Positions 41,761-50,707 of a stretch of 64,000 nt of DNA are shown in pieces. The DNA lies in contig NZ_CP102512.1 in the NCBI RefSeq assembly GCF_024612015.1, positions 8,804,001 through 8,868,000 on the forward strand, read 5' to 3'. Each line of letters begins with the position of its first letter. Positions within the stretch are counted from its first letter, which is position 1. The notes under the pieces are model-generated. The model had not been told where the DNA came from. It made no database searches and was given only the letters and a program-made list of their open reading frames with translations. Source of the DNA: Streptomyces sp. CA-210063 (lineage in GTDB: Bacteria > Actinomycetota > Actinomycetes > Streptomycetales > Streptomycetaceae). A program made the translations under genes and the position numbers.

Positions 41761-42605
41761 GATCCCCGCGGTTCGTGGCCCTCGGCGACTCCCTCACCGA
41801 GGGCGTGGGCGACCCCGTCGAAGGCGGTTGGCGGGGCTGGGCCGCGCTGCTCGCCGGCGGGCTCGGACCCGGGGCGGAGTTCACCAACCTCGCGGTCAGC
41901 GGATCCCAGACGCGCGACGTGCTGGACCGGCAGCTCTCCGCCGCGCTCGCGCTCCGCCCGGACCTCGCCTCCGTCGTCATCGGCGTCAACGACACCCTGC
42001 GCTGCACCTTCGACATCCACGCCGTCGCCGCCCGCCTCGACGAGGTCTACGGGGCCTTCCGGGAGCGGGGCGTGGTGCTGCTCACCGCGTGTCTGCCCGA
42101 CCCCGGGGCGATGCTCGGCCTGCCCGGCGCCCTCGCCAGGCCGCTCGCCCGGCGGCAGCGGGCCGTCAACACGGTCGTGCACGCCCTGTCCGAGCGCCAT
42201 GGGGCGGTCCATCTGCACGCCTCGGAGGGCGCCTGGCTGACGGACCGCGCGATGTGGAGCGCGGACCGGCTGCACCCCGGCGAGCGGGGGCACCGCCAGC
42301 TCGCCGTCCGCTTCCACGCGCTGCTCACGGAAGCCGGGATCGCGACGGGACCCGCGCCTTCCACCGAGCCCGAGTTCCCGGTGCCCACGCGCAGTGCCAG
42401 CCTGTGGTGGCTGGCCACCGCGGGGACGGGCTGGGTGGCCCGGCGCTGCACCGACCTGCTCCCGCAGCTCCTCACCCTCGCCGCCGCCGAGGTCCGCCAC
42501 AAGGCCCGCGGCACCAGCGCCCGGCTGGACCTGTCCGCCTCCCACGCGGTGGCGTCGGCCCTGGCGGCACTGGCCGTACCGGACCAGCGGCCGGAGGTGG
42601 CGTGA
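41757..42605 (+). CDS. SGNH/GDSL-family esterase
   Basis: 282 residues. Block I GDSLTEGVGD (Ser12), Block II Gly in NLAVSGSQTRD (about 49), Block III GVNDTLRC (Asn78) and Block V DRLHPGERGH (Asp170, His173). Full catalytic set. After about residue 200 there is an extra C-terminal about 80-residue segment (SLWWLATAGTGWVARRCTDLLPQLL) that is amphipathic and may touch the membrane. Coupled by ATGA to two glycosyltransferases, so it could remove or move an acyl group on their product. Confidence 0.88.
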   Translation: MRSPRFVALGDSLTEGVGDPVEGGWRGWAALLAGGLGPGAEFTNLAVSGSQTRDVLDRQLSAALALRPDLASVVIGVNDTLRCTFDIHAVAARLDEVYGAFRERGVVLLTACLPDPGAMLGLPGALARPLARRQRAVNTVVHALSERHGAVHLHASEGAWLTDRAMWSADRLHPGERGHRQLAVRFHALLTEAGIATGPAPSTEPEFPVPTRSASLWWLATAGTGWVARRCTDLLPQLLTLAAAEVRHKARGTSARLDLSASHAVASALAALAVPDQRPEVA

Positions 42606-42648
42606 GGCGGCTCCGGAGGAGTGGTGGGCAGCGGTTCGATGCCGCTGG

Positions 42649-43521
42649 TCAGCGGCGGTGTCGTACGGCGACGAACCGCACTGGTGTGCCCGGCGTGGCC
42701 TGGGCCGCGCCGGGCAGGTCCGACGGGTGGACCACGGCGATCACCGGGTAGCCCCCGGTGGTCGGATGGTCGGCGAGGAAGACGACCGGGCGGCCGTCCG
42801 GCGGCACCTGGACGGCGCCCAGCACCATCCCCTCACTGGGGAGTTCCCCCGGCCGGGCACGTTCCAGGGCGGGACCTTCCGTGCGCAGCCCGATGCGGTT
42901 GCTCGCGGAGGAGACGGTGTAGGGGTGCCTGGTGAGGGTGCGCAGTGCCGCGTCCGTGAACCAGTCGTCGCGGGGGCCGAGGGTGACACGCAGGACGAGT
43001 TCCGAGGGCGGCGCGGGATGCGGGACGACGTCCACGCGCGCGTGGACATGCGTCGGGCGGCCGAGCGGGAGCACGGTGCCGTCCGTCAGCGGCGGCGGAC
43101 CGAGGCCCGACAGCAGGTCGGTGGAGCGGCTGCCGAGCACCGGATCCACGGCCACGCCCCCGGAGACGGCCAGATAGCCGCGTACGCCGGAACGCGCCGC
43201 CCCGATGTCCAGCACCGCCCCTCCGGGGACCCGTACGGGCGCTCCCCAGGCCACCGGGCGGCCGTCCACGGTGACGGGACAGGGGGCGCCTCCGACGGCC
43301 ACGGTGACCGTCGAGCGGGGGCGTACGGAGCAGCCGTTGAGGGTGGTCTCCAGGACCGCCGCGTCCGGGGGGTTGCCCACCAGACGATTGACCAAGGCCG
43401 CGGCCGGCGGATCGAGGGCGCCCGACCGGGGCACGCCGAGGTGGGCGTGTCCGGGGCGGCCCAGGTCCTGGACGGTGGTCAGGGCACCGGAGCGGACGAC
43501 GGCGAGGGCGCGGTCGGTCAC
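42649..43521 (-). CDS. pxpC: 5-oxoprolinase subunit C (biotin-dependent carboxyltransferase fold)
   Basis: 290 residues. LAVVRSGALTTVQDLGRPGHAHLGVPRSGALDPPAAALVNRLVGNPPDAAVLE, GYLAVSGGVAVDPVLGSRSTDLLSGLG, EGMVLGAVQVPPDGRPVVFLADHPTTGGYPVIAVV: the KipA/PxpC signature. With PxpB it forms the subunits of ATP-dependent 5-oxoprolinase (5-oxo-L-proline to L-glutamate). GTG 43521 overlaps the pxpB stop. Confidence 0.93.
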   Translation of the reverse strand: MTDRALAVVRSGALTTVQDLGRPGHAHLGVPRSGALDPPAAALVNRLVGNPPDAAVLETTLNGCSVRPRSTVTVAVGGAPCPVTVDGRPVAWGAPVRVPGGAVLDIGAARSGVRGYLAVSGGVAVDPVLGSRSTDLLSGLGPPPLTDGTVLPLGRPTHVHARVDVVPHPAPPSELVLRVTLGPRDDWFTDAALRTLTRHPYTVSSASNRIGLRTEGPALERARPGELPSEGMVLGAVQVPPDGRPVVFLADHPTTGGYPVIAVVHPSDLPGAAQATPGTPVRFVAVRHRR

Positions 43522-44129
43522 CGGGCCGCCATGGGCGTGAAGCGGACCCGGGTGCCCGGCGCCAGCAGAGCGGCGGGCACGCGCGCGTGGTCCCACAGAA
43601 CGGTGTCCGTCGTACCGATCAGCTGCCAGCCGCCGGGGGAGGAGCGCGGGTACACGCCGGTGTACGGGCCGGCCAGGGCGACCGAACCCGCCGGGACGGC
43701 CGTACGCGGGGTCGCCCGGCGCGGGACCTCGCGGGGCAGCCCGGTGAGGTAGCCGAAGCCGGGCGCGAAGCCGCAGAAGGCCACGCGGAACTCGGCCGCC
43801 GCGTGGATACGGGCCACCTCGGCCGCGTCCACGCCCCAGTGGGCGGCGACGTCCGACAGGTCGGGGCCGTCGTACCGCACGGGGATCTCGACGACGTCCT
43901 CCGCGCGCGCGGGGACGGGCGGTACCTCCCAGGTGGCGAGGCGCTCGGCGAGGCGGGACGGGTCGTCGAGGCCGTCCAGGAGGACCGTACGGGCGGCGGG
44001 GACGATCTCGGCCGCCGACAGGTCGCCCGTCGCGCGGCGGCGCAGCAGCTCGGCGTGCAGGGCCTCGGCCTCCTCCCCCGTGCCCACCTCGATCAGCAGC
44101 GCGCGGTCCCCGACCGGCAAGGCCCTCAT
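43518..44129 (-). CDS. pxpB: 5-oxoprolinase subunit B
   Basis: 203 residues. MRALPVGDRALLIEVG, EIPVRYDGPDLSDVAAHWGVDAAEVARIH, FRVAFCGFAPGFGYLTGLPREV, GSVALAGPYTGVYPRSSPGGWQLIG: the KipI/PxpB signature. It starts at ATG 44129, overlapping the pxpA stop. B. subtilis KipI also inhibits a sporulation kinase, but the order A-B-C here points to the oxoprolinase. Confidence 0.93.
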   Translation of the reverse strand: MRALPVGDRALLIEVGTGEEAEALHAELLRRRATGDLSAAEIVPAARTVLLDGLDDPSRLAERLATWEVPPVPARAEDVVEIPVRYDGPDLSDVAAHWGVDAAEVARIHAAAEFRVAFCGFAPGFGYLTGLPREVPRRATPRTAVPAGSVALAGPYTGVYPRSSPGGWQLIGTTDTVLWDHARVPAALLAPGTRVRFTPMAAR

Positions 44130-44884
44130 GCGAACGCCTCCACGCGCACCCCCGAGGCCACCAGCTCGGCCCGGACCCGCCGGGCCAGCTCCACCGCGCC
44201 CGGCGTGTCGCCGTGCAGGCAGAGGGAGCGGGCGCGGACGGGGATGCGCTCCCCGGAGTGGGACGTGAGGGTGCCTTCGCCCGCGAGGCCGACCGACCGC
44301 TCGACCACGGCGTCGGCGTCCGTGATCACGGCACCGTCCTGACCACGCGGCACCAGAGTGCCCTGGTCGGTGTACGCGCGGTCCGCGAACGCCTCGGTGA
44401 CGGCGGGCAGCCCGGCCGCCTCGGCCACCTTGAGGAAGCGCGAGCCGGGCAGGCCGAGGACGGGGAGCGTGGCGTCGGCGAGGAGCACCCCGTCGACCAC
44501 CGCCGCCGCCTGCTCCTCGTCGTGCACGACGCGGTTGTAGAGCGCGCCGTGCGGCTTCACGTAGGACACGCGCGTGCCCGCCGCGCGCGCGAAGACCTCC
44601 AGGGCGCCGATCTGGTAGGCCACCTCGGCCGCCAGTTCGGCGGGCGGCACGTCCATCGCGCGCCGCCCGAACCCCGCCAGGTCGCGGTACGAGACCTGGG
44701 CCCCGACCCGTACCCCGCGCTCGGCCGCCAGCTCGCACACCCGCCGCATGGTGGCCGCGTCCCCTGCGTGGAAGCCGCAGGCCACATTGGCGCTGGTGAC
44801 GACGGACAGCAGCCGCTCGTCGTCGGTCAGCGTCCAACGGCCGAAGCCCTCGCCGAGGTCGGCGTTGAGATCGATGGAGATCAT
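44126..44884 (-). CDS. pxpA: 5-oxoprolinase subunit A (LamB/YcsF family)
   Basis: 252 residues. ISIDLNADLGEGFGRWTLTDDERLLSVVTSANVACGFHAGD is the family's N-terminal signature; VKPHGALYNRVV and EAFADRAYTDQGTLVPRG follow. It is the subunit that takes 5-oxoproline after ATP-dependent activation. Start ATG 44884 is favoured by family N termini; an earlier ATG (44893) would add three residues. Confidence 0.94.
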   Translation of the reverse strand: MISIDLNADLGEGFGRWTLTDDERLLSVVTSANVACGFHAGDAATMRRVCELAAERGVRVGAQVSYRDLAGFGRRAMDVPPAELAAEVAYQIGALEVFARAAGTRVSYVKPHGALYNRVVHDEEQAAAVVDGVLLADATLPVLGLPGSRFLKVAEAAGLPAVTEAFADRAYTDQGTLVPRGQDGAVITDADAVVERSVGLAGEGTLTSHSGERIPVRARSLCLHGDTPGAVELARRVRAELVASGVRVEAFA

Positions 44885-44937
44885 GGGTCCCATTCTGCTG
44901 GTCGGTCCGTCGGCCGGTGACCGCCGGAATCCGGGGG

Positions 44938-45819
44938 TCAGGCCACGCGGTACTGCTCGTCGCGGGCGTCGGTCAGGAACATCTGGCCCGGTGCGTGGGT
45001 GATCGCGAAGGGCGGGCGGGAGGCCATCACCGCGGCCTGGGGCGTCACCCCGCAGGCCCAGAACACCGGGATGTCGTCCGGCTCGGCGTCCACCGGGTCG
45101 CCGAAGTCCGGGCAGGACAGATCCGCGATGCCGAGGCCCGCCGCCTCGCCGCAGTGCACCGGGCCTCCGTGCACGGCCGGCAAGAGACTGCTCTCCCGGA
45201 TCGCGGCGGCCAGATGCTCGGGCGGCACCGGGCGCATCGACACCACCATCGGGCCCCGCACGCGCCCGGCGGGCCGGCACTGACGGCCGGTGACGTACAT
45301 GGACACGTTGCGGCCCTGCTCGATGTGGCGCATCGGGACGCCCGCCTCGGTGAGCGCCCACTCGAAGGTGAAGCTGCACCCGATCAGGAACGACACCAGG
45401 TCCTCCCGCCAGACGTCCACCACGTCCGTCGGCTCGTCCACCAACTCACCGTGCTCCCACACCCGGTAGCGCGGCAGATCGGTGCGCAGGTCCGCGCCCT
45501 CCGCGAGCGGAGTCGTCCACGCACCGGCGTCCGTGACGTCCAGAACGGGACAGGGCTTGGGGTTGCGCTGGCAGAACAGCAGCATGTCGTACGCCCAGTC
45601 GGCGGGCACCGAGATCAGGTTCGCCTGGGTGTGCCCGGCGGCGACCCCGGCGGTGGGCCCCGCCACACCCGAGCGGAACCGGGCGCGCGCCTTCTCGGGG
45701 GTCCACGCGCGCGCGTGCGGGTCGACGAAGGTCAAGGGACGGTCCTGCGCGGTGGGGGCCGGAGGACGGTCCTGGTCGGTGCGGGATCGGGGACGGTCCT
45801 GGGTGGTCACGTGGTTCAC
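44938..45819 (-). CDS. D-glutamate cyclase-like / putative hydro-lyase (DUF1445)
   Basis: 293 residues. [138 protein letters not shown] are the conserved blocks of the D-glutamate cyclase family. The human member makes 5-oxo-D-proline from D-glutamate. In an operon with PxpABC this links D-glutamate or related cyclic amides to the oxoprolinase. GTG 45819 overlaps the MFS stop (GTGA) with AAGGAACT upstream. Confidence 0.85.
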   Translation of the reverse strand: MNHVTTQDRPRSRTDQDRPPAPTAQDRPLTFVDPHARAWTPEKARARFRSGVAGPTAGVAAGHTQANLISVPADWAYDMLLFCQRNPKPCPVLDVTDAGAWTTPLAEGADLRTDLPRYRVWEHGELVDEPTDVVDVWREDLVSFLIGCSFTFEWALTEAGVPMRHIEQGRNVSMYVTGRQCRPAGRVRGPMVVSMRPVPPEHLAAAIRESSLLPAVHGGPVHCGEAAGLGIADLSCPDFGDPVDAEPDDIPVFWACGVTPQAAVMASRPPFAITHAPGQMFLTDARDEQYRVA

Positions 45820-47135
45820 ACCAGTTCCTTTCCGCGTGTCTCCGGAAGGCCGAACAGGGCCACCGCCGCCAGGCCGTAGCCGATCGCGCCGAAGATCAGC
45901 GCGCCGCCGACGCCCCAGCTGTCGGCCAGGAAGCCGACCGTGGTGGGGAAGACGGCGCCCACCGCCCGCCCGGTGTTGTACGTGAAGCCCTGCCCGGTGC
46001 CCCGGACGGCCGACGGGTACAGCTCGCTGAGGAACGAGCCGAAGCCACTGAAGATCGCCGACATACAGAAACCGAGCGGGAAACCGAGCACCAGGAGAAG
46101 GGTGTTGGCGCCGCTCGGGATGTTCGCGTACGCCAGGATGCACAGCGCCGAGAGCACCGCGAAGAGCCAGATGTTCCGCCGGCGGCCCAGCCGGTCGGTG
46201 AGATAGCCGCCGGTGAGGTAGCCGATGAAGGCGCCGGAGATCAGGAACGTGAGATAGCCGCCGGTGCCCACGACCGACAGACCCCGCTCCGTCTTCAGGT
46301 AGGTGGGCACCCAGGTCGCCAGCGTGTAATAGCCGCCCTGGACACCGGTGGAGAGCAGCACCGCGAAGACCGTGGTGCGCAGCAGACCGGGAGCGGTGGC
46401 CGTGCCCGGCCGGAAGATCGCGGCGAACGAGCCCCTCTCGGCGCTCTTCTCCCGCGCGGCCGCCGCCTCCGGGGCGTCCTCGACCGAGCGGCGTACCCAG
46501 ATGACGAGCAGTGCGGGGAGCGCGCCGGTCCAGAACATCACGCGCCAGGCGAGGTCGTCGTCGAAGAAGGAGAAGACCATCGTGTAGACGATCACGGCCA
46601 GTCCCCAGCCCACGGCCCAGGAGCTCTGGATCGCGCCGAGCGTACGTCCCCGGTGCTTGGCGCTCGCGTACTCGGCGACCAGGATCGCGCCGACCGCCCA
46701 CTCACCGCCGAAGCCCAGCCCCTGAAGGGCGCGGAAGACCAGCAGCGTCTCGTAGTTGGGGGCGAAGCCGCAGGCCACGGTGAAGACCGCGTACGTGATC
46801 ACGGTGATCATCAGCGCCTTCACGCGCCCGATCCGGTCCGCGAGGACGCCCGCGACGGCGCCGCCGATCGCCGAGACGACCAGCGTGACCGTGGTGAACA
46901 GCCCGGACTGGCCGTTGTCCAGTCCGAAGTAGGCCGTGAGCGCGACCATGCTCAGCGGCAGCGTGAAGTAGTCGTACGAGTCGAGCGCATAGCCACCGAA
47001 CGCGCCGCCGAAGGCGCGGCGGCCGCGCGGGCCGAGGGCGCGCAGCCAGCCGAACGCGCCGTCGTCGGAGGCCGGTTCGCCCGGGGCGGGTTGAGTGGCG
47101 GAGGTCAGGGACTGGGCGGGAGGGGTCGTGCTCAT
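45816..47135 (-). CDS. MFS transporter of the 5-oxoproline operon
   Basis: 439 residues, 12 helices. [11 protein letters not shown] (motif A), [33 protein letters not shown] (motif characteristic of metabolite:H+ symporters), [22 protein letters not shown]. Related to the aromatic-acid/dicarboxylate branch (JEN, PcaK-like). Likely the importer of 5-oxoproline or a related acid, by context. GAGGTG precedes ATG 47135. Its 3' end overlaps the cyclase-like gene, so it heads the operon. Confidence 0.85.
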   Translation of the reverse strand: MSTTPPAQSLTSATQPAPGEPASDDGAFGWLRALGPRGRRAFGGAFGGYALDSYDYFTLPLSMVALTAYFGLDNGQSGLFTTVTLVVSAIGGAVAGVLADRIGRVKALMITVITYAVFTVACGFAPNYETLLVFRALQGLGFGGEWAVGAILVAEYASAKHRGRTLGAIQSSWAVGWGLAVIVYTMVFSFFDDDLAWRVMFWTGALPALLVIWVRRSVEDAPEAAAAREKSAERGSFAAIFRPGTATAPGLLRTTVFAVLLSTGVQGGYYTLATWVPTYLKTERGLSVVGTGGYLTFLISGAFIGYLTGGYLTDRLGRRRNIWLFAVLSALCILAYANIPSGANTLLLVLGFPLGFCMSAIFSGFGSFLSELYPSAVRGTGQGFTYNTGRAVGAVFPTTVGFLADSWGVGGALIFGAIGYGLAAVALFGLPETRGKELV

Positions 47136-47253
47136 GGGCACCTCGCAGTGAGGGAGGAGAGTGCGTAGGGACTGAGTCGTGCCGTGTTGCCGTGCCGTGC
47201 GGGAGCGGTCGGCGCCGGGAGCCGAGCGGAGGACGCCTGCCCAGCAAGGTAGA

Positions 47254-47270
47254 GGATCGTTGAACGATCC
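47254..47270. promoter_or_regulatory. GntR/FadR-type operator
   Basis: GGATCGTT-G-AACGATCC: perfect 17-bp palindrome with the FadR-subfamily core TnGTnnnACnA (TCGTTGAACGA). It lies in the 184-base divergent region between the MFS operon and the GntR gene, 119 bases from the MFS ATG and 50 from the GntR ATG. Confidence 0.8.
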
Positions 47271-47319
47271 CTCAATACCTATGTTGTTTCGTTCTTGTGT
47301 CTGCGGTTGAATTCCGGGC

Positions 47320-48015
47320 ATGGCCGCCGAACTGACCGGACTTGCCGACGACCGCGCCCTCCTCGGGCGCACCAGCACCGCCGAGCGGGTTTCGGACATC
47401 CTCCGAAGCCGGATCGCCGAGGGCTTCTTCCCGCCCGGGACGCGACTGTCCGAGGACAGCATCGGCGGCGCCCTCGGCGTCTCCCGCAACACCCTCCGCG
47501 AGGCGTTCCGCCTGCTCACCCATGAACGGCTCCTCGTCCACGAGCTCAACCGCGGCGTCTTCGTACGGGTGCTGACCGTCGAGGACGTCGAGGACATCTA
47601 CCGCACCCGCCGCCTCGTCGAGTGCGCCGTCGTACGCGGCCTCGGTGCCCCGCCGTACGGACTCGACGGGCTCGCCGAAGCCGTCGCGGAGGGGCAGCGG
47701 GAGGCGCGCGAAGGTGACTGGAAAGGTGTGTCCACCGCGAACATCCACTTCCACCGCGAACTGGTCGCCCTCGCCGGCAGCGCCCGCACCGACGAGCTGA
47801 TGCGCAGCGTCTTCGCCGAACTCCGGCTCGCGTTCCACGTGGTGGACAATCCACGCAAGTTGTACGAGCCGTATCTGGCGCGAAACCTGCTGCTCCTGCA
47901 GACACTGCAGCGGGGGGAGCGGGACGAGGCCGAGCGGATGCTGGCGGAGTATCTCGACGACTCGCTGAAGGGGCTGGTCGAGGTGTACGGGCGACGGGTT
48001 GCCGACGTCTCCTGA
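47320..48015 (+). CDS. GntR-family regulator with FCD domain
   Basis: 231 residues. Winged helix at about 18-85 (TAERVSDILRSRIAEGFFPPGTRLSEDSIGGALGVSRNTLREAFRLLTHERLLV), FCD domain about 95-225 with the metal-binding pattern ... NIHFHRELVALAGSARTDEL .. LLLLQTLQRGERDEAERMLAEYL. The HxxH-type region fits metal/carboxylate ligands. It is divergent from the 5-oxoproline operon and should repress it, induced by a pathway acid. The ATG has no Shine-Dalgarno. Confidence 0.9.
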   Translation: MAAELTGLADDRALLGRTSTAERVSDILRSRIAEGFFPPGTRLSEDSIGGALGVSRNTLREAFRLLTHERLLVHELNRGVFVRVLTVEDVEDIYRTRRLVECAVVRGLGAPPYGLDGLAEAVAEGQREAREGDWKGVSTANIHFHRELVALAGSARTDELMRSVFAELRLAFHVVDNPRKLYEPYLARNLLLLQTLQRGERDEAERMLAEYLDDSLKGLVEVYGRRVADVS

Positions 48016-48087
48016 GACGCCGGTCCCGGCCTCGCCCCGACGGAACGATTTGGGTCGTTGTCAGACCCAGGACCTAGTCTGTGCACC

Positions 48088-49611
48088 GTGACTTCACCCG
48101 CATCGACGGACAGCGTTCCGCCCCAGCTCAGCGCGGGGCCGCGCCCCGCGCTGGGCCCGGCCGCCGACGAGGGACTGGCGCGGCGGCTGCGCGCGCTCGC
48201 CTGCACCGCGCCGTTGCACGACCTGGACGCCCGCAAGGCGAACCTCGCCGGTGAGTACTCGGTGTACGGCATGGCGGAGGTAGCCCTCGCCGCCATCGAC
48301 CTGGTCACACTGAACATGGACTTCGACACGGGCGCGGACCACGACCAGATAGTCGCCCGCCTCATCCCCCGCATCGCCGCCCAGGCCCCGCGACGCCCCG
48401 TCGAGGAGCACGAGCGGGTGGCCCGCTGGGTCCTGGAGAACCTGATCAACGTCGGCAGCGTCGACCGCGGCTTCCGGGCCGTATACGGAACGTTCGCGCC
48501 CGACGGCACGTATGTGCGCCGCGACTACGACTTCAAGCTGATCGAGGAGGTCCCCGGCTTCGGGGGCGGCGTCTATCTCCGTACGACCGACGAGGCCGTC
48601 AACGTCCTCGTGGGTGCCCTCGACACCGATGTCACCAGCGCCCAGATCGCCGCCGAGGTCAAGCTCGAGGTGCTGATCAGCCGAGGCCGGCTCGCCGACG
48701 CCCAGCTCGCCGCGGAGCAGGCGCGCTACCGGACCGTGCAGTACTCGGAGACGCTCAGGAAGGCGCTGGACGCCACCCGGCGCAATGTCCGCGCGGTCGA
48801 CTGGCTCCAGACCGTGCCCGACATGATCGCCGAGGCGCTCGACCACGTCGCCGACCGCTACCGCCACGAGAACGCGATCCTCACCAACATCCGCAAGGCC
48901 CGTGACGAGTCCGAGGACCCCGAGCACAAGCGGCGCGCCGCCGAGCTCGTCGACATCGTCAAGGACTGCATCCGGCGGCACACTCAGCTGCAGTCCCGGC
49001 TGCTGGAGGCCGGTCCGCTGTTCCGCGCGGAACAGGACCGGCAGGCCTTCGCCACGCCGATGACGACGTCGGGGATAGATCTGTACGGGCATCTGGTCGC
49101 GCCCCTGCTGCCGCTGCCGGTGGAGCAGGCGCGGAAGGTGACCGACGCGTTCTTCGCCGGTGGGACGGGGTTGCGTACACCGGGGTCTGTGCGGGTGGGG
49201 GACCTTGTCGATCTGCTGTTCACGCCGCCGGTGGAGCGGGAGCACCTCGGGGCGGAGATGCCGGAGCCGGATCTGATCGCCACGCCCGACGACAGCCGGT
49301 TCAGTGAGGAGCAGTTGACGGCGGCGAAGGAGCTGTTGGATCTGCCGGCCGACGCGCCGCGGAGGTTGTCCGGGTTGTTGGCGGAGGCGCGGCTTCAGGA
49401 TGCGGAACTGCCTTATCTGGTCGCCCTGTTGGCCGTGCATGCGGCGAGTCCGCCGGTCGGTACGGCTTATCGGCAGGGGGAGGAGAAGCTGCTGTTCGCC
49501 GTGGACGACGGGACGGAGCTGGACGATCCCGAGTTCGGTGGGGCGGATTTGATCGTGGGGATGGCTTTGTTGGATGCGGCGGGGATGGCAGCCGATCGGG
49601 AGGCTGCGTGA
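48088..49611 (+). CDS. Kleisin-like subunit of an SMC/MukBEF-like complex (hypothetical)
   Basis: 507 residues, first of three genes. N-terminal region with winged-helix character (GEYSVYGMAEVALAAIDLVTLNMDFD; HERVARWVLENLINVG), a beta segment RRDYDFKLIEEVPGFGGGVYLRTTDEAVNVLVGALD, then a helical middle (residues about 190-320: KLEVLISRGRLADAQLAAEQARYRTVQYSETLRKALDATRRNVRAVDWLQTV ... DIVKDCIRRHTQLQSRLLEAG) reminiscent of MukF/JetA. The C-terminal part is winged-helix-like. This is my structural reading; no signature is decisive. The GTG appears leaderless: TAGTCT ends 7 bases before it. Confidence 0.6.
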   Translation: MTSPASTDSVPPQLSAGPRPALGPAADEGLARRLRALACTAPLHDLDARKANLAGEYSVYGMAEVALAAIDLVTLNMDFDTGADHDQIVARLIPRIAAQAPRRPVEEHERVARWVLENLINVGSVDRGFRAVYGTFAPDGTYVRRDYDFKLIEEVPGFGGGVYLRTTDEAVNVLVGALDTDVTSAQIAAEVKLEVLISRGRLADAQLAAEQARYRTVQYSETLRKALDATRRNVRAVDWLQTVPDMIAEALDHVADRYRHENAILTNIRKARDESEDPEHKRRAAELVDIVKDCIRRHTQLQSRLLEAGPLFRAEQDRQAFATPMTTSGIDLYGHLVAPLLPLPVEQARKVTDAFFAGGTGLRTPGSVRVGDLVDLLFTPPVEREHLGAEMPEPDLIATPDDSRFSEEQLTAAKELLDLPADAPRRLSGLLAEARLQDAELPYLVALLAVHAASPPVGTAYRQGEEKLLFAVDDGTELDDPEFGGADLIVGMALLDAAGMAADREAA

Positions 49612-49664
49612 GAGCGCCGTTGAGCTGCGGGTTCGCGTTCGGCTGCAGGTTGTTTGTGGCTGGT

Positions 49665-49685
49665 CGCGCAGTTCCCCGCGCCCCT
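49665..49685 (+). repeat. Dispersed CGCGCAGTTCCCC element, single arm
   Basis: One arm of the element seen complete at 15393-15438, preceded by CTGCAGGTTGTTTGTGGCTGGT, which is also found before the copy at 29581. It lies in the 121-base gap between the first and second gene of the SMC-like cluster. Confidence 0.75.
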
Positions 49686-49732
49686 TACTTCGCTGCCCCG
49701 CCCTCTTGTTATGAGACCAAGGAGTTCCCGCC

Positions 49733-50611
49733 GTGAGTGAGCAAGTCGAGTGGAGTGAGCCTGAGACGGCTGCCGCTCCGGTGGTTGCTGCCCTCACTCC
49801 CGCCGACGCCGCCGATGCCGCTCGGCTCGTTGCCTTTGGGTTGCAGCCCAAGCTTCAGCCTGCGCGGGACCAGGAGTACGGGGAGTTGCTGCGGCGGTAT
49901 CGGGAGGACCCGGCGTTCGCGCGGCTGGCCGATGCCGTGGCCACCGGGCTCGGGCTGGTCGTGCTGGAGGTGTCGCCGCGGGCGGGAATGGCGGTCACGG
50001 CGGCCGAGGACTCGGTGTTCGCGGTGCGGATGGGGGACTACGCGCGGCGGACGTCGGCGGACTCGGTGGACCGGTTCCTGCACGGGCTGGCGCATCTCGC
50101 GGTCGCCGCGATGGCGTTTCCGCGGCCGGAGGACCTCGCGGACGACGGGTACATCGGGCGGGTGTCGGTCAACGGGGTCGACGCCTTCGTCCGGCAGGCC
50201 TGTCGGCGGCTGGAGGAGCGGGCCGAGGCGCAGGGGGAGAACACCGACCCGGCGAGCGACGCGCCAGGCCTTGAGTCGGCCTGGCGGATCTGGGCGAGAC
50301 GCAGTTCCACCGGTGCCACGAAGGACGCGCGCCGCCTGGCCGGCTCGACCACCGGCATCATCGGCAAGGCGGTGGGCTTCCTGACCGACTCGGGATTCCT
50401 GCAGCGCACGGGCGACGACAACGGCGGTACGTATCGGACGACCGCGCGTTATCAGCTCCAGGTACGGGACATGGCGGGCAGTGCCGCGATGGCCGAGCTG
50501 CTGGAGCTGGGGATCGTACCGGTCACCGACGGCACGGCCACGCTGCTGCCCGCCGAGGAGACCGACGATCTGGAGCTGGTGGCCGACGCCGGACTGCCGT
50601 TCCACTCCTGA
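49733..50611 (+). CDS. Winged-helix (KITE/MukE/JetB-like) subunit of the SMC-like complex
   Basis: 292 residues. An N-terminal variable part, then a first helical/winged-helix domain (EYGELLRRYREDPAFARLADAVATGLGLVVLEVSPRAGMAVTAAEDSVFAVRMGDYARR) and a central region SADSVDRFLHGLAHLAVAAMAFPRPEDLADDG. A second winged helix is at about 180-245: AWRIWARRSST ... TTGIIGKAVGFLTDSGFLQRTGDDNGGTYRTTARYQLQVRDM. Two tandem winged helices are the layout of KITE proteins (MukE, ScpB, JetB). GTG 49733 follows AAGGAG. Gene order (kleisin-like, this, ATPase) equals JetA-B-C and MukF-E-B. Confidence 0.6.
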   Translation: MSEQVEWSEPETAAAPVVAALTPADAADAARLVAFGLQPKLQPARDQEYGELLRRYREDPAFARLADAVATGLGLVVLEVSPRAGMAVTAAEDSVFAVRMGDYARRTSADSVDRFLHGLAHLAVAAMAFPRPEDLADDGYIGRVSVNGVDAFVRQACRRLEERAEAQGENTDPASDAPGLESAWRIWARRSSTGATKDARRLAGSTTGIIGKAVGFLTDSGFLQRTGDDNGGTYRTTARYQLQVRDMAGSAAMAELLELGIVPVTDGTATLLPAEETDDLELVADAGLPFHS

Positions 50612-50707
50612 TGTCCTGCTCATTCCTGTCTATTTCCGCCCGTTCCCGACTCCTGACCTCACGAACCACCGACCGCACCACCGATACGACCGCGAAAGTC
50701 CGCCGCC

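Noticed and set aside
47136..47319. tRNA or small RNA in the divergent region
   Set aside because: The only structure is the GntR palindrome, too short for an RNA gene, and no cloverleaf can be drawn.
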